A stretch of 17,752 bases of DNA from Calditrichia bacterium (GCA_030430345.1 JAUIFT010000005.1:1-17752); one strand, 5' to 3'; counted from the first letter of the stretch, positions 1 to 7,835 are shown. Notes: generated by a model not told the origin, from the sequence alone. A program made the numbers and translations.

Positions 1-478
1 GTCCCACAGCGGCAGTGCCGAGAATGATGAAGAGAAAAGTGCTCATCTCCACCCAGCCATTGGCGGAAGTAACCGCTTCCGGCTTGCAGGCTTCCGGGAT
101 GTAGCCATATTTTGCCGGGCTGAAAATAGTACTCTGCGTCGCCATCAGGAAAAGGATGAAGAGCATCATGTCCAAATTGCCGAGATAAAATGCCAGTGCC
201 CCGAAAAGCATCACCCCGATTTCCGCAAATTTTACGACGCGCATTACCGTCGATTTAGCGAATTTGTCGGCAAAATATCCGGACCAGGGGCCGAAAAGTA
301 GAAATGGAATAGTGAAAAGATAACTGGCCTGGGTAATTACTTTTTCCGGACTGTCCAATGCAACGATCTGGATGACATAGAGCTGAATTAGCATCTTATA
401 AAAATTGTCATTGAAAGCACCCAGGCTTTGAGTAATAATGTAGGAGAAAAAACCTTTCGGCATGGTAACTTTGGACAT
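1..478 (-). CDS. LplT/Aas-like MFS transporter, N-terminal part (partial)
   Basis: The reverse strand reads open from an ATG at 478 to the window edge, giving 159 residues of N-terminal sequence; the rest lies outside. A purine-rich AAGGA sits about 7 bases before the ATG. The protein starts MSKVTMPKGFF, then has GAFNDNFYK in the first membrane helix, the MFS loop motif FGPWSGYFADKF near residues 63-74, and STIFSPAKYGYIPE near residues 116-129. GAFNDNFYK and FSPAKYG are typical of the lysophospholipid transporter LplT and of the transporter half of fused Aas-type acyltransferases. In those families the protein flips lysophospholipids across the inner membrane for re-acylation. At least four hydrophobic segments are visible. 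Whether an acyltransferase/ligase domain follows cannot be seen. The neighbouring CDP-alcohol phosphatidyltransferase and GDPD genes fit a phospholipid role. Family is well supported; substrate is inferred. Confidence 0.85.
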   Translation of the reverse strand, partial: MSKVTMPKGFFSYIITQSLGAFNDNFYKMLIQLYVIQIVALDSPEKVITQASYLFTIPFLLFGPWSGYFADKFAKSTVMRVVKFAEIGVMLFGALAFYLGNLDMMLFILFLMATQSTIFSPAKYGYIPEACKPEAVTSANGWVEMSTFLFIILGTAAVG

Positions 479-608
479 AGTTCTTCCTTTACTAAGCAGT
501 CTTGAGAAATAAGGACACAGGGAATGCCCGAAAAAGGGTTTTCAGATAAATCGTATCAATGTAGTGGTTTGCGGGGATTTAAAAAAGAAAAATCCTTCCG
601 GTAGGTAG

Positions 609-650
609 GTTGCCGGTAGAGACGATTCATGAATCGTCTCTACCGGCAAC
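609..650. repeat. 42-bp perfect palindrome at the 3' end of the GDPD gene
   Basis: Positions 609-650 equal their own reverse complement over all 42 bases; each arm begins GTTGCCGGTAGAGACGATTC. On either strand it would fold into a very stable hairpin with almost no loop. It lies between the phosphodiesterase gene and the MFS gene downstream of it, and the stop codon of the phosphodiesterase (627-629) is inside it. The core GTAGAGACGATTC with its complement recalls REP/MITE-like palindromes scattered in many bacterial genomes (recollection, not a search). There is no T-run on the minus strand, so a classical terminator is not evident, although the hairpin could stabilise an mRNA 3' end. Confidence 0.9.
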
Positions 651-1370
651 ATTTAATTCCCGGCTCCGAAAAAACACATCGGTGATAATCCCATCGATCT
701 CATACTTCATCACCCGCTCCAAAACTTCCGGGCGGTTTACCGTCCAGGTATACATTTTTTTATTCAATTTGCGCGCCTTGTTTACCAGCCAGCGGGAGAG
801 ATTTTTGTGGTGCGGATGCCAGGCATCGGAGTGGAGAAAAATATCGATGAAGCGATAAAACTGCAGCGGGTCCTGAAAGAGAAAACCAGTGCGGACCGAG
901 GGATCAATCTTTTTCATGCGGCGAATCAGTAACGGGTTAAATGAAGAGACCCAGACCTGGTCGTGGATGTCGTGGCGGTTCAGTAGATTGATGAGGGAGT
1001 GTGCAAACTTTGAGTTGAAGAGTGTTTGAGACTTCGCATCGAGGTTGATAGGGACGGTGTTGCGGAACTCTTCGAGAAACTCATCCAACGTGCACAAGCG
1101 ATCGCCGTATTGATAAACCTGCCGCTGATATTCCAGCATTTTCAGGTCTGTGGCATCCTGCCATTCGATGCGGTTGATTTTCCCGAAATGGCGATACATC
1201 AGATAGTCGTGGAAGAGCACGACCTCCCCGCTGCGGCTAATGCGCACATCCACCTCCAGGGCAGTCGCCCCCTGGGCAAGGGCGAGATGGCAGGCGCGTA
1301 TGGTGTTCTCCGGGGACAAGATACGTTCCCCACGATGGGCTATCATCAGCGGCTTCTTAGATGAAGGCAT
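627..1370 (-). CDS. Glycerophosphodiester phosphodiesterase (GDPD family)
   Basis: A 247-residue protein, normal length for a single-domain bacterial GDPD. Family motifs are in order: AHRGE (11-15) with catalytic H12 and R13, PENT (20-23), EVDVR (39-43) with metal-binding E39 and D41, LFHD (52-55) with catalytic H54, and a C-terminal TWTVN...DGIITD segment. Members hydrolyse deacylated phospholipids (glycerophosphodiesters) to glycerol-3-phosphate and an alcohol, using a divalent cation. No signal peptide is visible, so a cytoplasmic enzyme is likely. The ATG at 1370 lies inside the upstream phosphatidyltransferase gene (14-bp overlap), so the two are co-transcribed and probably translationally coupled. 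The last residues, NVAGRDDS, are encoded by the 42-bp palindrome that also provides the stop codon, so the C-terminus has probably been altered by the repeat. In-vivo substrate cannot be told. Confidence 0.93.
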   Translation of the reverse strand: MPSSKKPLMIAHRGERILSPENTIRACHLALAQGATALEVDVRISRSGEVVLFHDYLMYRHFGKINRIEWQDATDLKMLEYQRQVYQYGDRLCTLDEFLEEFRNTVPINLDAKSQTLFNSKFAHSLINLLNRHDIHDQVWVSSFNPLLIRRMKKIDPSVRTGFLFQDPLQFYRFIDIFLHSDAWHPHHKNLSRWLVNKARKLNKKMYTWTVNRPEVLERVMKYEIDGIITDVFFRSRELNVAGRDDS

Positions 1371-1992
1371 AGTTTGATCCGGTCAGGTAAACAACAGCAA
1401 TGGTTAAGAGGACGACCGCCGCCCGGAAAATATAGCGCTTGCGCACATCCGTAAAAAGCAACGCTTCGCCAACTTTCATATAAGAGAAACCGGAGATGAA
1501 AATACTCAGGTAGCTGGCGATCAGAAAAAATGTAAACACTTCATTCTTAATGTTCGCCATGTAAAGAATCGCCGTGAATGCTAAGAGACAGGTGTTTATC
1601 TTTCCCAGAAAATTTGCCATTACCGGACTTTCCTGCTTCTTGATAGTAAATGAGCCAACCAATACAATCAGGAGATCCCGATAAATCAGGAAGATTGTCA
1701 GGGGAATAGAAAAATCCCGGTAAACGATCAGGCTGATCAAAATGATTGCCATGCTGATCTTATCAGCAATGGGATCGAGTAAAATGCCCAGGTCGGTAAC
1801 CTGATTAAATTTCCGGCTAAAATAACCATCGAGAAAGTCTGTGGCAGTGGCAATAACGCAGAGACTCAGCAGAATCACGTTCCCATCCGGCGTATTCAGG
1901 CGAATGTAATAGGCAATGGGAATGGCGAAGAGCACCCGGCTAATGCTTAACAAATTTGAAATGTAGAAGAATTCCCTGATCTGAACTTTCAT
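1357..1992 (-). CDS. CDP-alcohol phosphatidyltransferase (PgsA-like)
   Basis: A 211-residue, strongly hydrophobic protein with about six membrane segments. It carries the full CDP-alcohol phosphotransferase signature: D52-x2-D55-G56-x2-S-R60-x8-G69-x3-D73-x3-D77 (DFLDGYFSR followed by GILLDPIADK). The only deviation is Ser in place of the usual Ala before Arg60. The aspartates bind the metal ions and the CDP-diacylglycerol donor. The length and the short, soluble-domain-free build match phosphatidylglycerophosphate synthase (pgsA), the step that joins CDP-diacylglycerol to glycerol-3-phosphate at the inner membrane. Related enzymes use other alcohols, so the acceptor is inferred. The ATG at 1992 (MKVQIREFFYISNLLSISR) is the natural start; the Shine-Dalgarno is weak. 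It is first in a minus-strand unit with the overlapping GDPD gene. A 256-bp divergent intergenic region separates it from the FG-GAP lipoprotein gene. Confidence 0.92.
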   Translation of the reverse strand: MKVQIREFFYISNLLSISRVLFAIPIAYYIRLNTPDGNVILLSLCVIATATDFLDGYFSRKFNQVTDLGILLDPIADKISMAIILISLIVYRDFSIPLTIFLIYRDLLIVLVGSFTIKKQESPVMANFLGKINTCLLAFTAILYMANIKNEVFTFFLIASYLSIFISGFSYMKVGEALLFTDVRKRYIFRAAVVLLTIAVVYLTGSNYAFI

Positions 1993-2248
1993 AAATTTTT
2001 CAGCCCCGTAGCTAATTGAAAGGTAGATGAATATAGCGATTTTGGGGGATTTTCCGAATGAAATTTATCATCCGTTCCGTACCGCCGAGATGGGAAAACT
2101 GATTTGTTTATTTCGTATCCGCGCTTGTCTATGCAACCGCTTTTTAATATTTTGTCCCCATCAGGATTAGCGAATGAGATGAATGATACAGCCTCCGGTT
2201 GAATAGTGGCAAAGCGATCTGGACGTATCGTTCAAAAACACGGTTAGA
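1993..2248. other. Divergent intergenic region (256 bp)
   Basis: This region separates the minus-strand phosphatidyltransferase gene from the plus-strand FG-GAP lipoprotein gene, so it should hold promoters for both directions. It is mixed in composition, with an AT-rich stretch at about 2141-2154. I could not find a -35/-10 pair with acceptable spacing in either direction, nor any RNA gene or convincing reading frame. Confidence 0.5.
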
Positions 2249-3961
2249 GTGATGATGAAAATGAGAATTAGCGGAAAGTTTTTTGCACTCGCAGTGATAT
2301 TACTCTGCTTTGCCTGTAATAATGGCACGAAGAATGATCCGGGCGATGAAGTCCCCACCGCTACACTGGTCGATATCACCGAAGCTGCCGGCATCGATTT
2401 TGTGCATGACGCCGGTGTGGATAGTAGCTACTACTTCCCGGAAATAATGGGCGCTGGCAGCGTTTTCCTGGATTATAATAATGATGGGAGGCAGGATATT
2501 TATTTTGTGAACGGAGGCGATCATAGCGGGAAAATCTCTCCGGAGAAACGCGCGGTGAATCGCCTCTACCGCCAGGGGACAGATGGGCGTTTTACAGATG
2601 TGACCGCTAATAGCGGACTGACTGACAATGGTTATGGCATGGGCGCCGCTGCCGGGGATATCGATAACGATGGCGATCTCGATCTCTATGTTTCCAATGT
2701 AAACCGGGATGCACTCTACCGTAATAATGGCGACGGCACCTTTTGCGATATCAGCGAATCCGCTGGCATTAGCAATGAAGACTGGGGCGTTTCGATCGCT
2801 TTCCTGGATTATGATCTCGATAATTTCCTCGATATCTACGTTACCAATTATGTCGAGCTTGATACAACAGTAAAATGTACCTACCGCAACGGGCGCCCGA
2901 TGTACTGCGACCCGGCAAATTACAGCGGTGCTGTTGATGTTCTATATCGTAATAATGGCGATGGCACTTTCAGTGATGTTACCGAATCTGCCGGTATCGC
3001 CACCGCCGCGAAAAAAGGACTCGGCGTCGTTCCCGCGGATTATAACCGCGATGGCTATCCGGATATTTACGTCGCCAACGACCAGCAAGTGAATCTTTGC
3101 TGGATCAATCAAAAAGATGGCACTTTTAAAGAATCCGCGCTATTGATGGGCGTCGCCGTTAACTACCTCGGGAAGCGGGAGGCGGGCATGGGAATCGCGC
3201 TTGGAGATTTGAATAATGATTTACTGCTCGATCTTTATATCACCCATGTGGAGAATGAAAGCAATACGTTTTACCTGAATAAGGGCGAAGTTGGGTTTAC
3301 CGATCAATCCCGCGATGCCGGCTTCGAACAAAACCGCCTGTTGTCATATACTGGATTCGGCGTCGGCTTTCTCGATCTTGACCGGGATGGTTTTCTCGAT
3401 ATCCTGGTGGCGAATGGCCGCATCAACCGGGGGAACAGCCCGCGCCTGTCCGGTGACAAATATTGGCTGCCTTACGGGGAACAGAACCTGGTGCTTGCCG
3501 GTAATAAGGGTAGGCGCTTTCAGGATGTTTCCCGGCAGTATCCGGCGTTCTTTGCGCCGAAGGAATTGTCCCGCGGGCTGGCCCTGGCCGATATTGATAA
3601 TGACGGCGACCTGGATGTGCTGATCAATAATATTGGCGCGGCGCCGCGCCTTTACCGGAATGATGCGCCTGCAAAAGGCAACTGGGTCTCATTTACGGTT
3701 TATGATCGGAATCTCAAGCGCGTTGCGGTTGGGGCAACAGTGAAGGTCATTGGCGAACATTTTCAGTCATTGTACCCGGTAAATCCTTATTACAGCTATA
3801 TTACCAGCAATGATTTCCGGGTATTCGCCGGTTTGGGCGATTGTGCTGCCTTAACACAGATAGCGGTCACCTGGCCGGGGGGTGAAAAAGAGATTTTCCC
3901 CGGCGGCGCTGTCAACCGCCATATTCAATTGAATCGCGGCGAGGGGCAACGGCAGGAATAG
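2249..3961 (+). CDS. CRTAC1-type FG-GAP/VCBS repeat lipoprotein with C-terminal ASPIC/UnbV domain
   Basis: A protein of about 570 residues. The N-terminus (MKMRISGKFFALAVILLCFAC) is a signal peptide; Cys23 preceded by Ala is the likely lipidation site, although the lipobox LCFAC is imperfect. Then come seven calcium-loop motifs of FG-GAP beta-propeller blades: DYNNDGRQD (75-83), DIDNDGDLD (137-145), DYDLDNFLD (187-195), DYNRDGYPD (264-272), DLNNDLLLD (320-328), DLDRDGFLD (376-384) and DIDNDGDLD (448-456). Several are joined by LYRNNGDGTF units. Residues about 478-565 match the ASPIC/UnbV domain (SYITSNDFRVFAGLG, VTWPGGEKE). The family is extracellular and binds calcium; its biochemical role is poorly known. 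The start is uncertain: GTG 2249 and ATG at 2252, 2255 or 2261 are all in frame, with no clear Shine-Dalgarno. A TPR protein gene follows 39-42 bp downstream, and this pairing suggests one transcription unit. Confidence 0.92.
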   Translation: MMMKMRISGKFFALAVILLCFACNNGTKNDPGDEVPTATLVDITEAAGIDFVHDAGVDSSYYFPEIMGAGSVFLDYNNDGRQDIYFVNGGDHSGKISPEKRAVNRLYRQGTDGRFTDVTANSGLTDNGYGMGAAAGDIDNDGDLDLYVSNVNRDALYRNNGDGTFCDISESAGISNEDWGVSIAFLDYDLDNFLDIYVTNYVELDTTVKCTYRNGRPMYCDPANYSGAVDVLYRNNGDGTFSDVTESAGIATAAKKGLGVVPADYNRDGYPDIYVANDQQVNLCWINQKDGTFKESALLMGVAVNYLGKREAGMGIALGDLNNDLLLDLYITHVENESNTFYLNKGEVGFTDQSRDAGFEQNRLLSYTGFGVGFLDLDRDGFLDILVANGRINRGNSPRLSGDKYWLPYGEQNLVLAGNKGRRFQDVSRQYPAFFAPKELSRGLALADIDNDGDLDVLINNIGAAPRLYRNDAPAKGNWVSFTVYDRNLKRVAVGATVKVIGEHFQSLYPVNPYYSYITSNDFRVFAGLGDCAALTQIAVTWPGGEKEIFPGGAVNRHIQLNRGEGQRQE

Positions 3962-4003
3962 TTGAGATAACTTTCCGCTACCAAGCAAACAGGAAAAAAT
4001 GTG

Positions 4004-5533
4004 ATGACAAAAAAATCCCGCAAAACACCTCCCCGGCCGCAATCACACAAGGCCAGAAAAAAAAGCGCCATAAACTTAAAGACGATTATAATTGCCCTCG
4101 CCAGCGTTGGCCTTTTAGTAATCGTAACGATTGGCGTCTCCAACTTTTTACGCTACCAGGGAGATCCTTCGAAAATACCGGCCATCGATTTTCAGGGAAT
4201 GGAGCCGCAGGTACAGGCAAAGCTGCAGCGCTTGATAGAAGACGTCCAGTCCCACCCCGATGATGCCGAACGTTGGGGCAAACTGGGGATGAACTTTTAT
4301 ATCCATGAGTATGAAGAAGCGGCGATTGTTTGTTACCAGGAAGCCCATAAACTTGATGCATATGAATTTCGCTGGCCTTATTTCTGTGGATATGCGATGG
4401 TGCAGATCAAAAACGAAGATGCTGCCGTCTGGTTTGAAAAAGCATTGAGTATACAGGAAAGGTATGCCCCGGCCCATGTCCGTTTTGGCGATGCCTTATT
4501 GGCGCTCGATCGTACGGAAATGGCGCGCCGTTCATATAAAAATGCCCTGAAGCTTGATCCGCGGCTCTCCCACGCTTACCTCGGAGATGGCAAGGCTGCC
4601 TATGCGCAAAACGATCTGGAAAAAGCAGTGAAGCAATTGGAGACAGCGATACAGATCAATCCGAAACATCGCGATGCCTATGGGTTGCTGGTGAATTGTT
4701 ACCGGGAATTGCAGCAACCGGAGAAGGTTACCGAATATGCCGCCTTGCAGGAAAAATATCCGCAGAAGCTGTTGATGGACGAAGCGATTCTCGCCGAACT
4801 GACCAACGAAGGGGTGAGTGCATACTGGTACCGGGAACGGGGAAAAGCATACATGCGCCAGAAAATGAACGAACAGGCAGCAGCGGAATTCAAACACGCC
4901 CTGGAAATTGCCCCGGATGCGCAGTTGTATCATGATCGTGGCATTGTGCTCTCCCGCCTGAATCGCCTGCCGGAAGCAGTGGAAAGCTTTCATCTGGCGG
5001 TGGAGATGGAATCGGAAAATATCCCCTTCTTAAGCAACCTTGGCACCGCGTTGTGCCGCCTGGAACAGTTTGATGAAGGCGTGCCCTACCTGAAAAAAGC
5101 CAACGAAATGGACCCCGCTTATCGAAACGCCGCAATCAATCTGGCTGATTACTACACCCGCGTCAACCGCTGGAAAGACGCTGTTTCGGTTTACCGCCGC
5201 AGTGTCCAGGCTGATACCGCGAATCATATCTTTACTTTTAACCTGGCCTGGCTGCTCTCTACCGCGCCGGATGCAAGTGCACGGAATGGTAAAGAAGCTT
5301 TAAAGTATGCCGAAAAACTGTCGGAAAGATCCCGGCAGGAAAATGCCAAAGTGTTGGATGTTCTTGCCGCTGCTTATGCGGAAAGCGGTCAATTTAACCG
5401 GGCGCTCTCAACCATCGAACAGGCGATTTCCCTGGCCGAGGGGCAGTCCGATAATAATCTGGCGGAAACATTCAAACGGCGGAAAGCGCAATACCAGCAA
5501 CAGCGCCCCTGGCGTATTAAAGCCGCCGGCTGA
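4004..5533 (+). CDS. Membrane-anchored tetratricopeptide repeat protein
   Basis: About 509 residues. A basic, Lys/Arg-rich N-terminus (residues 1-25) is followed by one hydrophobic segment (about 27-47, IIIALASVGLLVIVTIGVSNF), giving a signal anchor with the bulk outside the cytoplasm. From about residue 70 to 490 the protein is built of TPR helices; clear units contain AERWGKLGMNFYIHEYEEAA, ARRSYKNALKLDPRLSHAYL, KQLETAIQINPKHRDAYG, AEFKHALEIAPDAQLYHDRG and PYLKKANEMDPAYRNAAINL. TPR arrays mediate protein-protein contacts and have no catalytic residues. The start at ATG 4004 is preferred because AGGA (3991-3994) lies 9 bases upstream; GTG 4001 in the same frame is possible. It follows the CRTAC1-type gene closely, so the two products may act together at the cell surface (inference from context). 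Partners are unknown. Confidence 0.9.
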   Translation: MTKKSRKTPPRPQSHKARKKSAINLKTIIIALASVGLLVIVTIGVSNFLRYQGDPSKIPAIDFQGMEPQVQAKLQRLIEDVQSHPDDAERWGKLGMNFYIHEYEEAAIVCYQEAHKLDAYEFRWPYFCGYAMVQIKNEDAAVWFEKALSIQERYAPAHVRFGDALLALDRTEMARRSYKNALKLDPRLSHAYLGDGKAAYAQNDLEKAVKQLETAIQINPKHRDAYGLLVNCYRELQQPEKVTEYAALQEKYPQKLLMDEAILAELTNEGVSAYWYRERGKAYMRQKMNEQAAAEFKHALEIAPDAQLYHDRGIVLSRLNRLPEAVESFHLAVEMESENIPFLSNLGTALCRLEQFDEGVPYLKKANEMDPAYRNAAINLADYYTRVNRWKDAVSVYRRSVQADTANHIFTFNLAWLLSTAPDASARNGKEALKYAEKLSERSRQENAKVLDVLAAAYAESGQFNRALSTIEQAISLAEGQSDNNLAETFKRRKAQYQQQRPWRIKAAG

Positions 5534-5697
5534 TAGTCGAAGCGCAATTCTCCGCTTACAGAACTAATTTCTTCAAATACATTTAAAAATTGTCGTACCC
5601 ATCGAATATAATGACCGATATTCCCTCTTTTGTGTGCAGGGGAAGGCGGAGTTCTCAGGTATATTGTTTTAAGAAAAGTAACTTAAAATCATCAAGC

Positions 5698-5701
5698 GGA
5701 G
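5698..5701 (+). promoter_or_regulatory. Ribosome binding site fixing the sulfotransferase-like start
   Basis: GGAG lies five bases before ATG 5707. It supports that ATG over the in-frame TTG at 5590, which would put 39 residues without signal-peptide character in front of the hydrophobic export signal. Confidence 0.6.
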
Positions 5702-5706
5702 TGCTT

Positions 5707-7404
5707 ATGTTTTCTGAAATGCGACAATTTGTGCCAACTATTATTTCCTTCCTTTTATTTACAAGCGTATTCCTGCGAGGGCAGGAAGTCACTGTCGGAT
5801 TGATCCAGCAAGACTCTACCCGCATACAGGCGGGCTATACCTTGCTGGCACCGATGACCTATACTCATACCTATCTGATTGACACCGAAGGGCGCATCGT
5901 TAATGAGTGGGAAAGCGATTATGTCGCTGGAAATTCTGCCTATCTCCTCGAAAACGGCAATTTACTTCGCACCGCGGATCCCGGCAGTAACTTCTTTATT
6001 GTCGGGGGTGATGCCGGCCGGGTGGAAATGTTTGACTGGGATGGCAGCATGCTCTGGACGTTCGACTATAATGACAGCACCGTCCGCGCCCACCATGATG
6101 CAGAGGCGCTGCCGAATGGTAATGTGCTTTTAATTGCCTGGGAAAGAAAAACCGAGGCGGAAGCAATTGCTGCCGGGATTAATCCTGCCTTGATGGCTAG
6201 TGGGGAAATTTGGCCGGATCATATTATTGAATTGGCACCGGACGGCAACGGCAGCGCCAATATTGTCTGGGAATGGCATGTGTGGGATCACCTGATTCAG
6301 GACTATGACAGCACAAAAGCGAATTACGGTGTGGTGGCAAATCATCCGGAATTAATCGATCTTAACTACACATCTAATCCCAATAATCCCGACTGGCAGC
6401 ATATGAATGCCGTCGACTACAATGCCGAACTGGATCAGATTCTCATCAATTCCCCTTTTTTCGGGGAATTCTGGATTATCGATCATAGCACAACAACCGA
6501 GGAAGCTGCCGGGCATACCGGGGGGAACAGCGGTATGGGAGGCGATTTGCTCTACCGTTGGGGAAATCCGCTGATTTACCGGGCCGGCACCGTTGAAGAT
6601 AAGCGTTTTTTCAATCAGCATGGCGCGGAATGGATTGCGGATGGATTACCGGGCGCTGGTAATATCATTGTTTTTAATAATGGGCTCAATCAACCGGGAG
6701 ATGATTTTTCCCGTATATTCGAAATCGTTACCCCGGTAGACAGCGCCGGAAATTACCTGCGTCCACAACCTGGAGAGCCTTTTGCCCCGGCCGACCCGGT
6801 CTGGAGCTACACCGCGGATCCACCCACCAGCTTCTTCTCCCGCATTCTTTCCGGGGCGCAGCGGCAGCCGAATGGCAATACGCTTATCTGTGAAGGCATT
6901 AATGGCCGCTTCTTCGAAATAGATACCAGCGAAACAATCGTTTGGGAATATGTAAACCCGGCAATCGCCTCCGGTCCGGTGCTGCAAGGCACGAACCTGT
7001 TACCGGGGCAAAACCTGGTGTTTCGGGTCTATCGGTATGGGGCGGATTATCCGGGGTTGGCCGGGCGGGATTTGACCCCGGGAGAAACCGTGGAAAGATA
7101 TCCCCTATCTATTGCTGATAATGCGCCGCAATTGCCGCGTCGTATTGAGCTGAGTCAAAACTATCCGAATCCGTTTAACCCAGCTACGACAATCCAGTTT
7201 AGCCTGAGCCACAGCGAAAAGGTTACGCTGAGAGTCTTTAATGCCCTTGGGCAGCAAGTTGCTGTGCTGGCAAATAATGCTGCTTATCCTGCCGGAACGC
7301 ATCAGGTACAGTTTAATGCCAGTAAGCTGGCGTCTGGTGTTTATTGGTATCGGCTGACGACCGATCGTAGTCGTGATATGAAAAAAATGGTTTTGCTTCG
7401 CTAG
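5707..7404 (+). CDS. Arylsulfotransferase (ASST)-family secreted protein with T9SS type A sorting domain
   Basis: 565 residues from the chosen ATG. Residues 1-26 form a Sec signal peptide with hydrophobic core FVPTIISFLLFTSVFLRGQ. The body resembles the arylsulfotransferase beta-propeller family: TYLIDTEGRIVNEW, AEALPNGNVLLIAWE after a His-His pair (129-130), QHMNAVDYNAELDQIL (His232) and NQHGAEWI (His305). These conserved histidines include the likely sulfo-histidine site, though which one is catalytic cannot be fixed by eye. Known ASSTs transfer sulfate between phenolic compounds in the periplasm; many relatives in environmental bacteria are uncharacterised. Residues about 480-565 are a T9SS type A sorting domain (YPNPFNPATTIQF, then LRVFNALGQQVAVL and ASGVYWYRL, ending KKMVLLR). 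The protein is therefore predicted to cross the outer membrane by T9SS and be released or surface-anchored. The 173-bp gap before it suggests its own promoter. Confidence 0.88.
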   Translation: MFSEMRQFVPTIISFLLFTSVFLRGQEVTVGLIQQDSTRIQAGYTLLAPMTYTHTYLIDTEGRIVNEWESDYVAGNSAYLLENGNLLRTADPGSNFFIVGGDAGRVEMFDWDGSMLWTFDYNDSTVRAHHDAEALPNGNVLLIAWERKTEAEAIAAGINPALMASGEIWPDHIIELAPDGNGSANIVWEWHVWDHLIQDYDSTKANYGVVANHPELIDLNYTSNPNNPDWQHMNAVDYNAELDQILINSPFFGEFWIIDHSTTTEEAAGHTGGNSGMGGDLLYRWGNPLIYRAGTVEDKRFFNQHGAEWIADGLPGAGNIIVFNNGLNQPGDDFSRIFEIVTPVDSAGNYLRPQPGEPFAPADPVWSYTADPPTSFFSRILSGAQRQPNGNTLICEGINGRFFEIDTSETIVWEYVNPAIASGPVLQGTNLLPGQNLVFRVYRYGADYPGLAGRDLTPGETVERYPLSIADNAPQLPRRIELSQNYPNPFNPATTIQFSLSHSEKVTLRVFNALGQQVAVLANNAAYPAGTHQVQFNASKLASGVYWYRLTTDRSRDMKKMVLLR

Positions 7405-7422
7405 TTACTGGGTTTTTAATCG

Positions 7423-7626
7423 GTTGCAGATAATACTCATTAAAAGTTTAGATAGTGTTAAACATGTTATGCCGACAATTCCTTAATTGTCATCGCGAGG
7501 AGTGTAGCAATGAAGCGACCTCCCTGTTGCATGCAAATTTGGGATTGCTTCGGCCAAAAGCGCCTCGCAATGACAGAGTTGAATAGCATTACTTCGTTAA
7601 GACTGCCAAAGTTTATTATCTGCAAC
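7423..7626. repeat. Composite inverted-repeat element (MITE-like)
   Basis: GTTGCAGATAATA at 7423-7435 is repeated exactly as its reverse complement at 7614-7626, bounding about 204 bp. Inside it lies a second palindromic element (7488-7575). The arms continue with weaker similarity inward (left TTAGATAGTGTTAA against right, reversed, GGCAGTCTTAACG). There is no coding potential. A non-autonomous mobile element or a nested insertion of one repeat into another would explain the layout; no target-site duplication was identified. Confidence 0.6.
7488..7575. repeat. Dispersed palindromic repeat of the TGTCATYGCGAGG type
   Basis: The left end TGTCATCGCGAGG (7488-7500) and right end CCTCGCAATGACA (7563-7575) are inverted with 12 of 13 matches. 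The interior includes GAAGCGACCTCCC and GGGATTGCTTCGG, which also pair in part. Repeats of the form 'tgtcattgcgagg...gggattgcttc...cctcgcaatgaca' are common between genes in many unrelated bacteria (recollection). It makes a long imperfect hairpin and gives rise to spurious small reading frames. Confidence 0.8.
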
Positions 7627-7825
7627 TGTAGTAAAATTCGACCTGCAATTTTAGAGAAACACTACCTCCCAAAAGCGCTGATTACAACTCTGTATTCTAC
7701 AAATCAAAACTCCCTAAATTTTTTTTGTTAATTATATCACATATTGATATATTCCCAAATTAATTGTTTTGCAATTGAACTGTAGTGATTTTGTGTTTTT
7801 TGTAATACATGAATGGCATCTGCCC

Positions 7826-7830
7826 GGAGG
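7826..7830 (+). promoter_or_regulatory. Ribosome binding site of the DUF47 gene
   Basis: GGAGG five bases upstream of ATG 7836 is a near-consensus Shine-Dalgarno and rules out the in-frame ATG at 7809 as the main start. Confidence 0.75.
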
Positions 7831-7835
7831 TATAT

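Larger units (their letters stand above)
7405..7835. other. Gene-free stretch with nested inverted repeats
   Basis: This 431-bp stretch between the sulfotransferase-like gene and the DUF47 gene holds no convincing gene. It contains an outer 13-bp inverted repeat (7423-7435 and 7614-7626), an inner GC-richer palindromic element (7488-7575), and a small hairpin at 7474-7491 (GACAATT, loop CCTT, AATTGTC). The part from about 7627 to 7820 is AT-rich and should hold the phosphate-operon promoter, but no well-spaced promoter hexamers could be assigned. Confidence 0.6.

Noticed and set aside
609..650. Rho-independent terminator for the phosphatidyltransferase-GDPD unit
   Set aside because: The hairpin is strong but there is no loop to speak of and no T-run on the minus strand, so it was listed as a repeat instead.
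2125..2150. TTGTCT and TAATAT as a promoter for the FG-GAP lipoprotein gene
   Set aside because: The spacing is 14 bases, too short for a sigma-70-type promoter, so it was not called.
4532..4993. A 153-codon minus-strand frame inside the TPR gene, and similar antisense frames in 4086-5227
   Set aside because: They mirror the TPR codons, are Cys/His/Phe-rich in the manner of antisense translations, and have no ribosome site or context.
5590..5706. A 39-codon N-terminal extension of the sulfotransferase-like protein from TTG 5590
   Set aside because: It has no export-signal character, would bury the signal peptide, and lacks a ribosome site, while ATG 5707 has GGAG five bases upstream.
7510..7731. 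A 73-codon plus-strand reading frame in the gap before the phosphate operon
   Set aside because: Its first third is the palindromic repeat 7488-7575 and the rest is AT-rich non-coding sequence with the outer repeat arm; the composition is not protein-like and there is no ribosome site.
7775..7808. TTGAAC and TAATAC as a promoter for the DUF47-PiT operon
   Set aside because: The spacing is 22 bases, too long, and no Pho-box-like repeat was visible.
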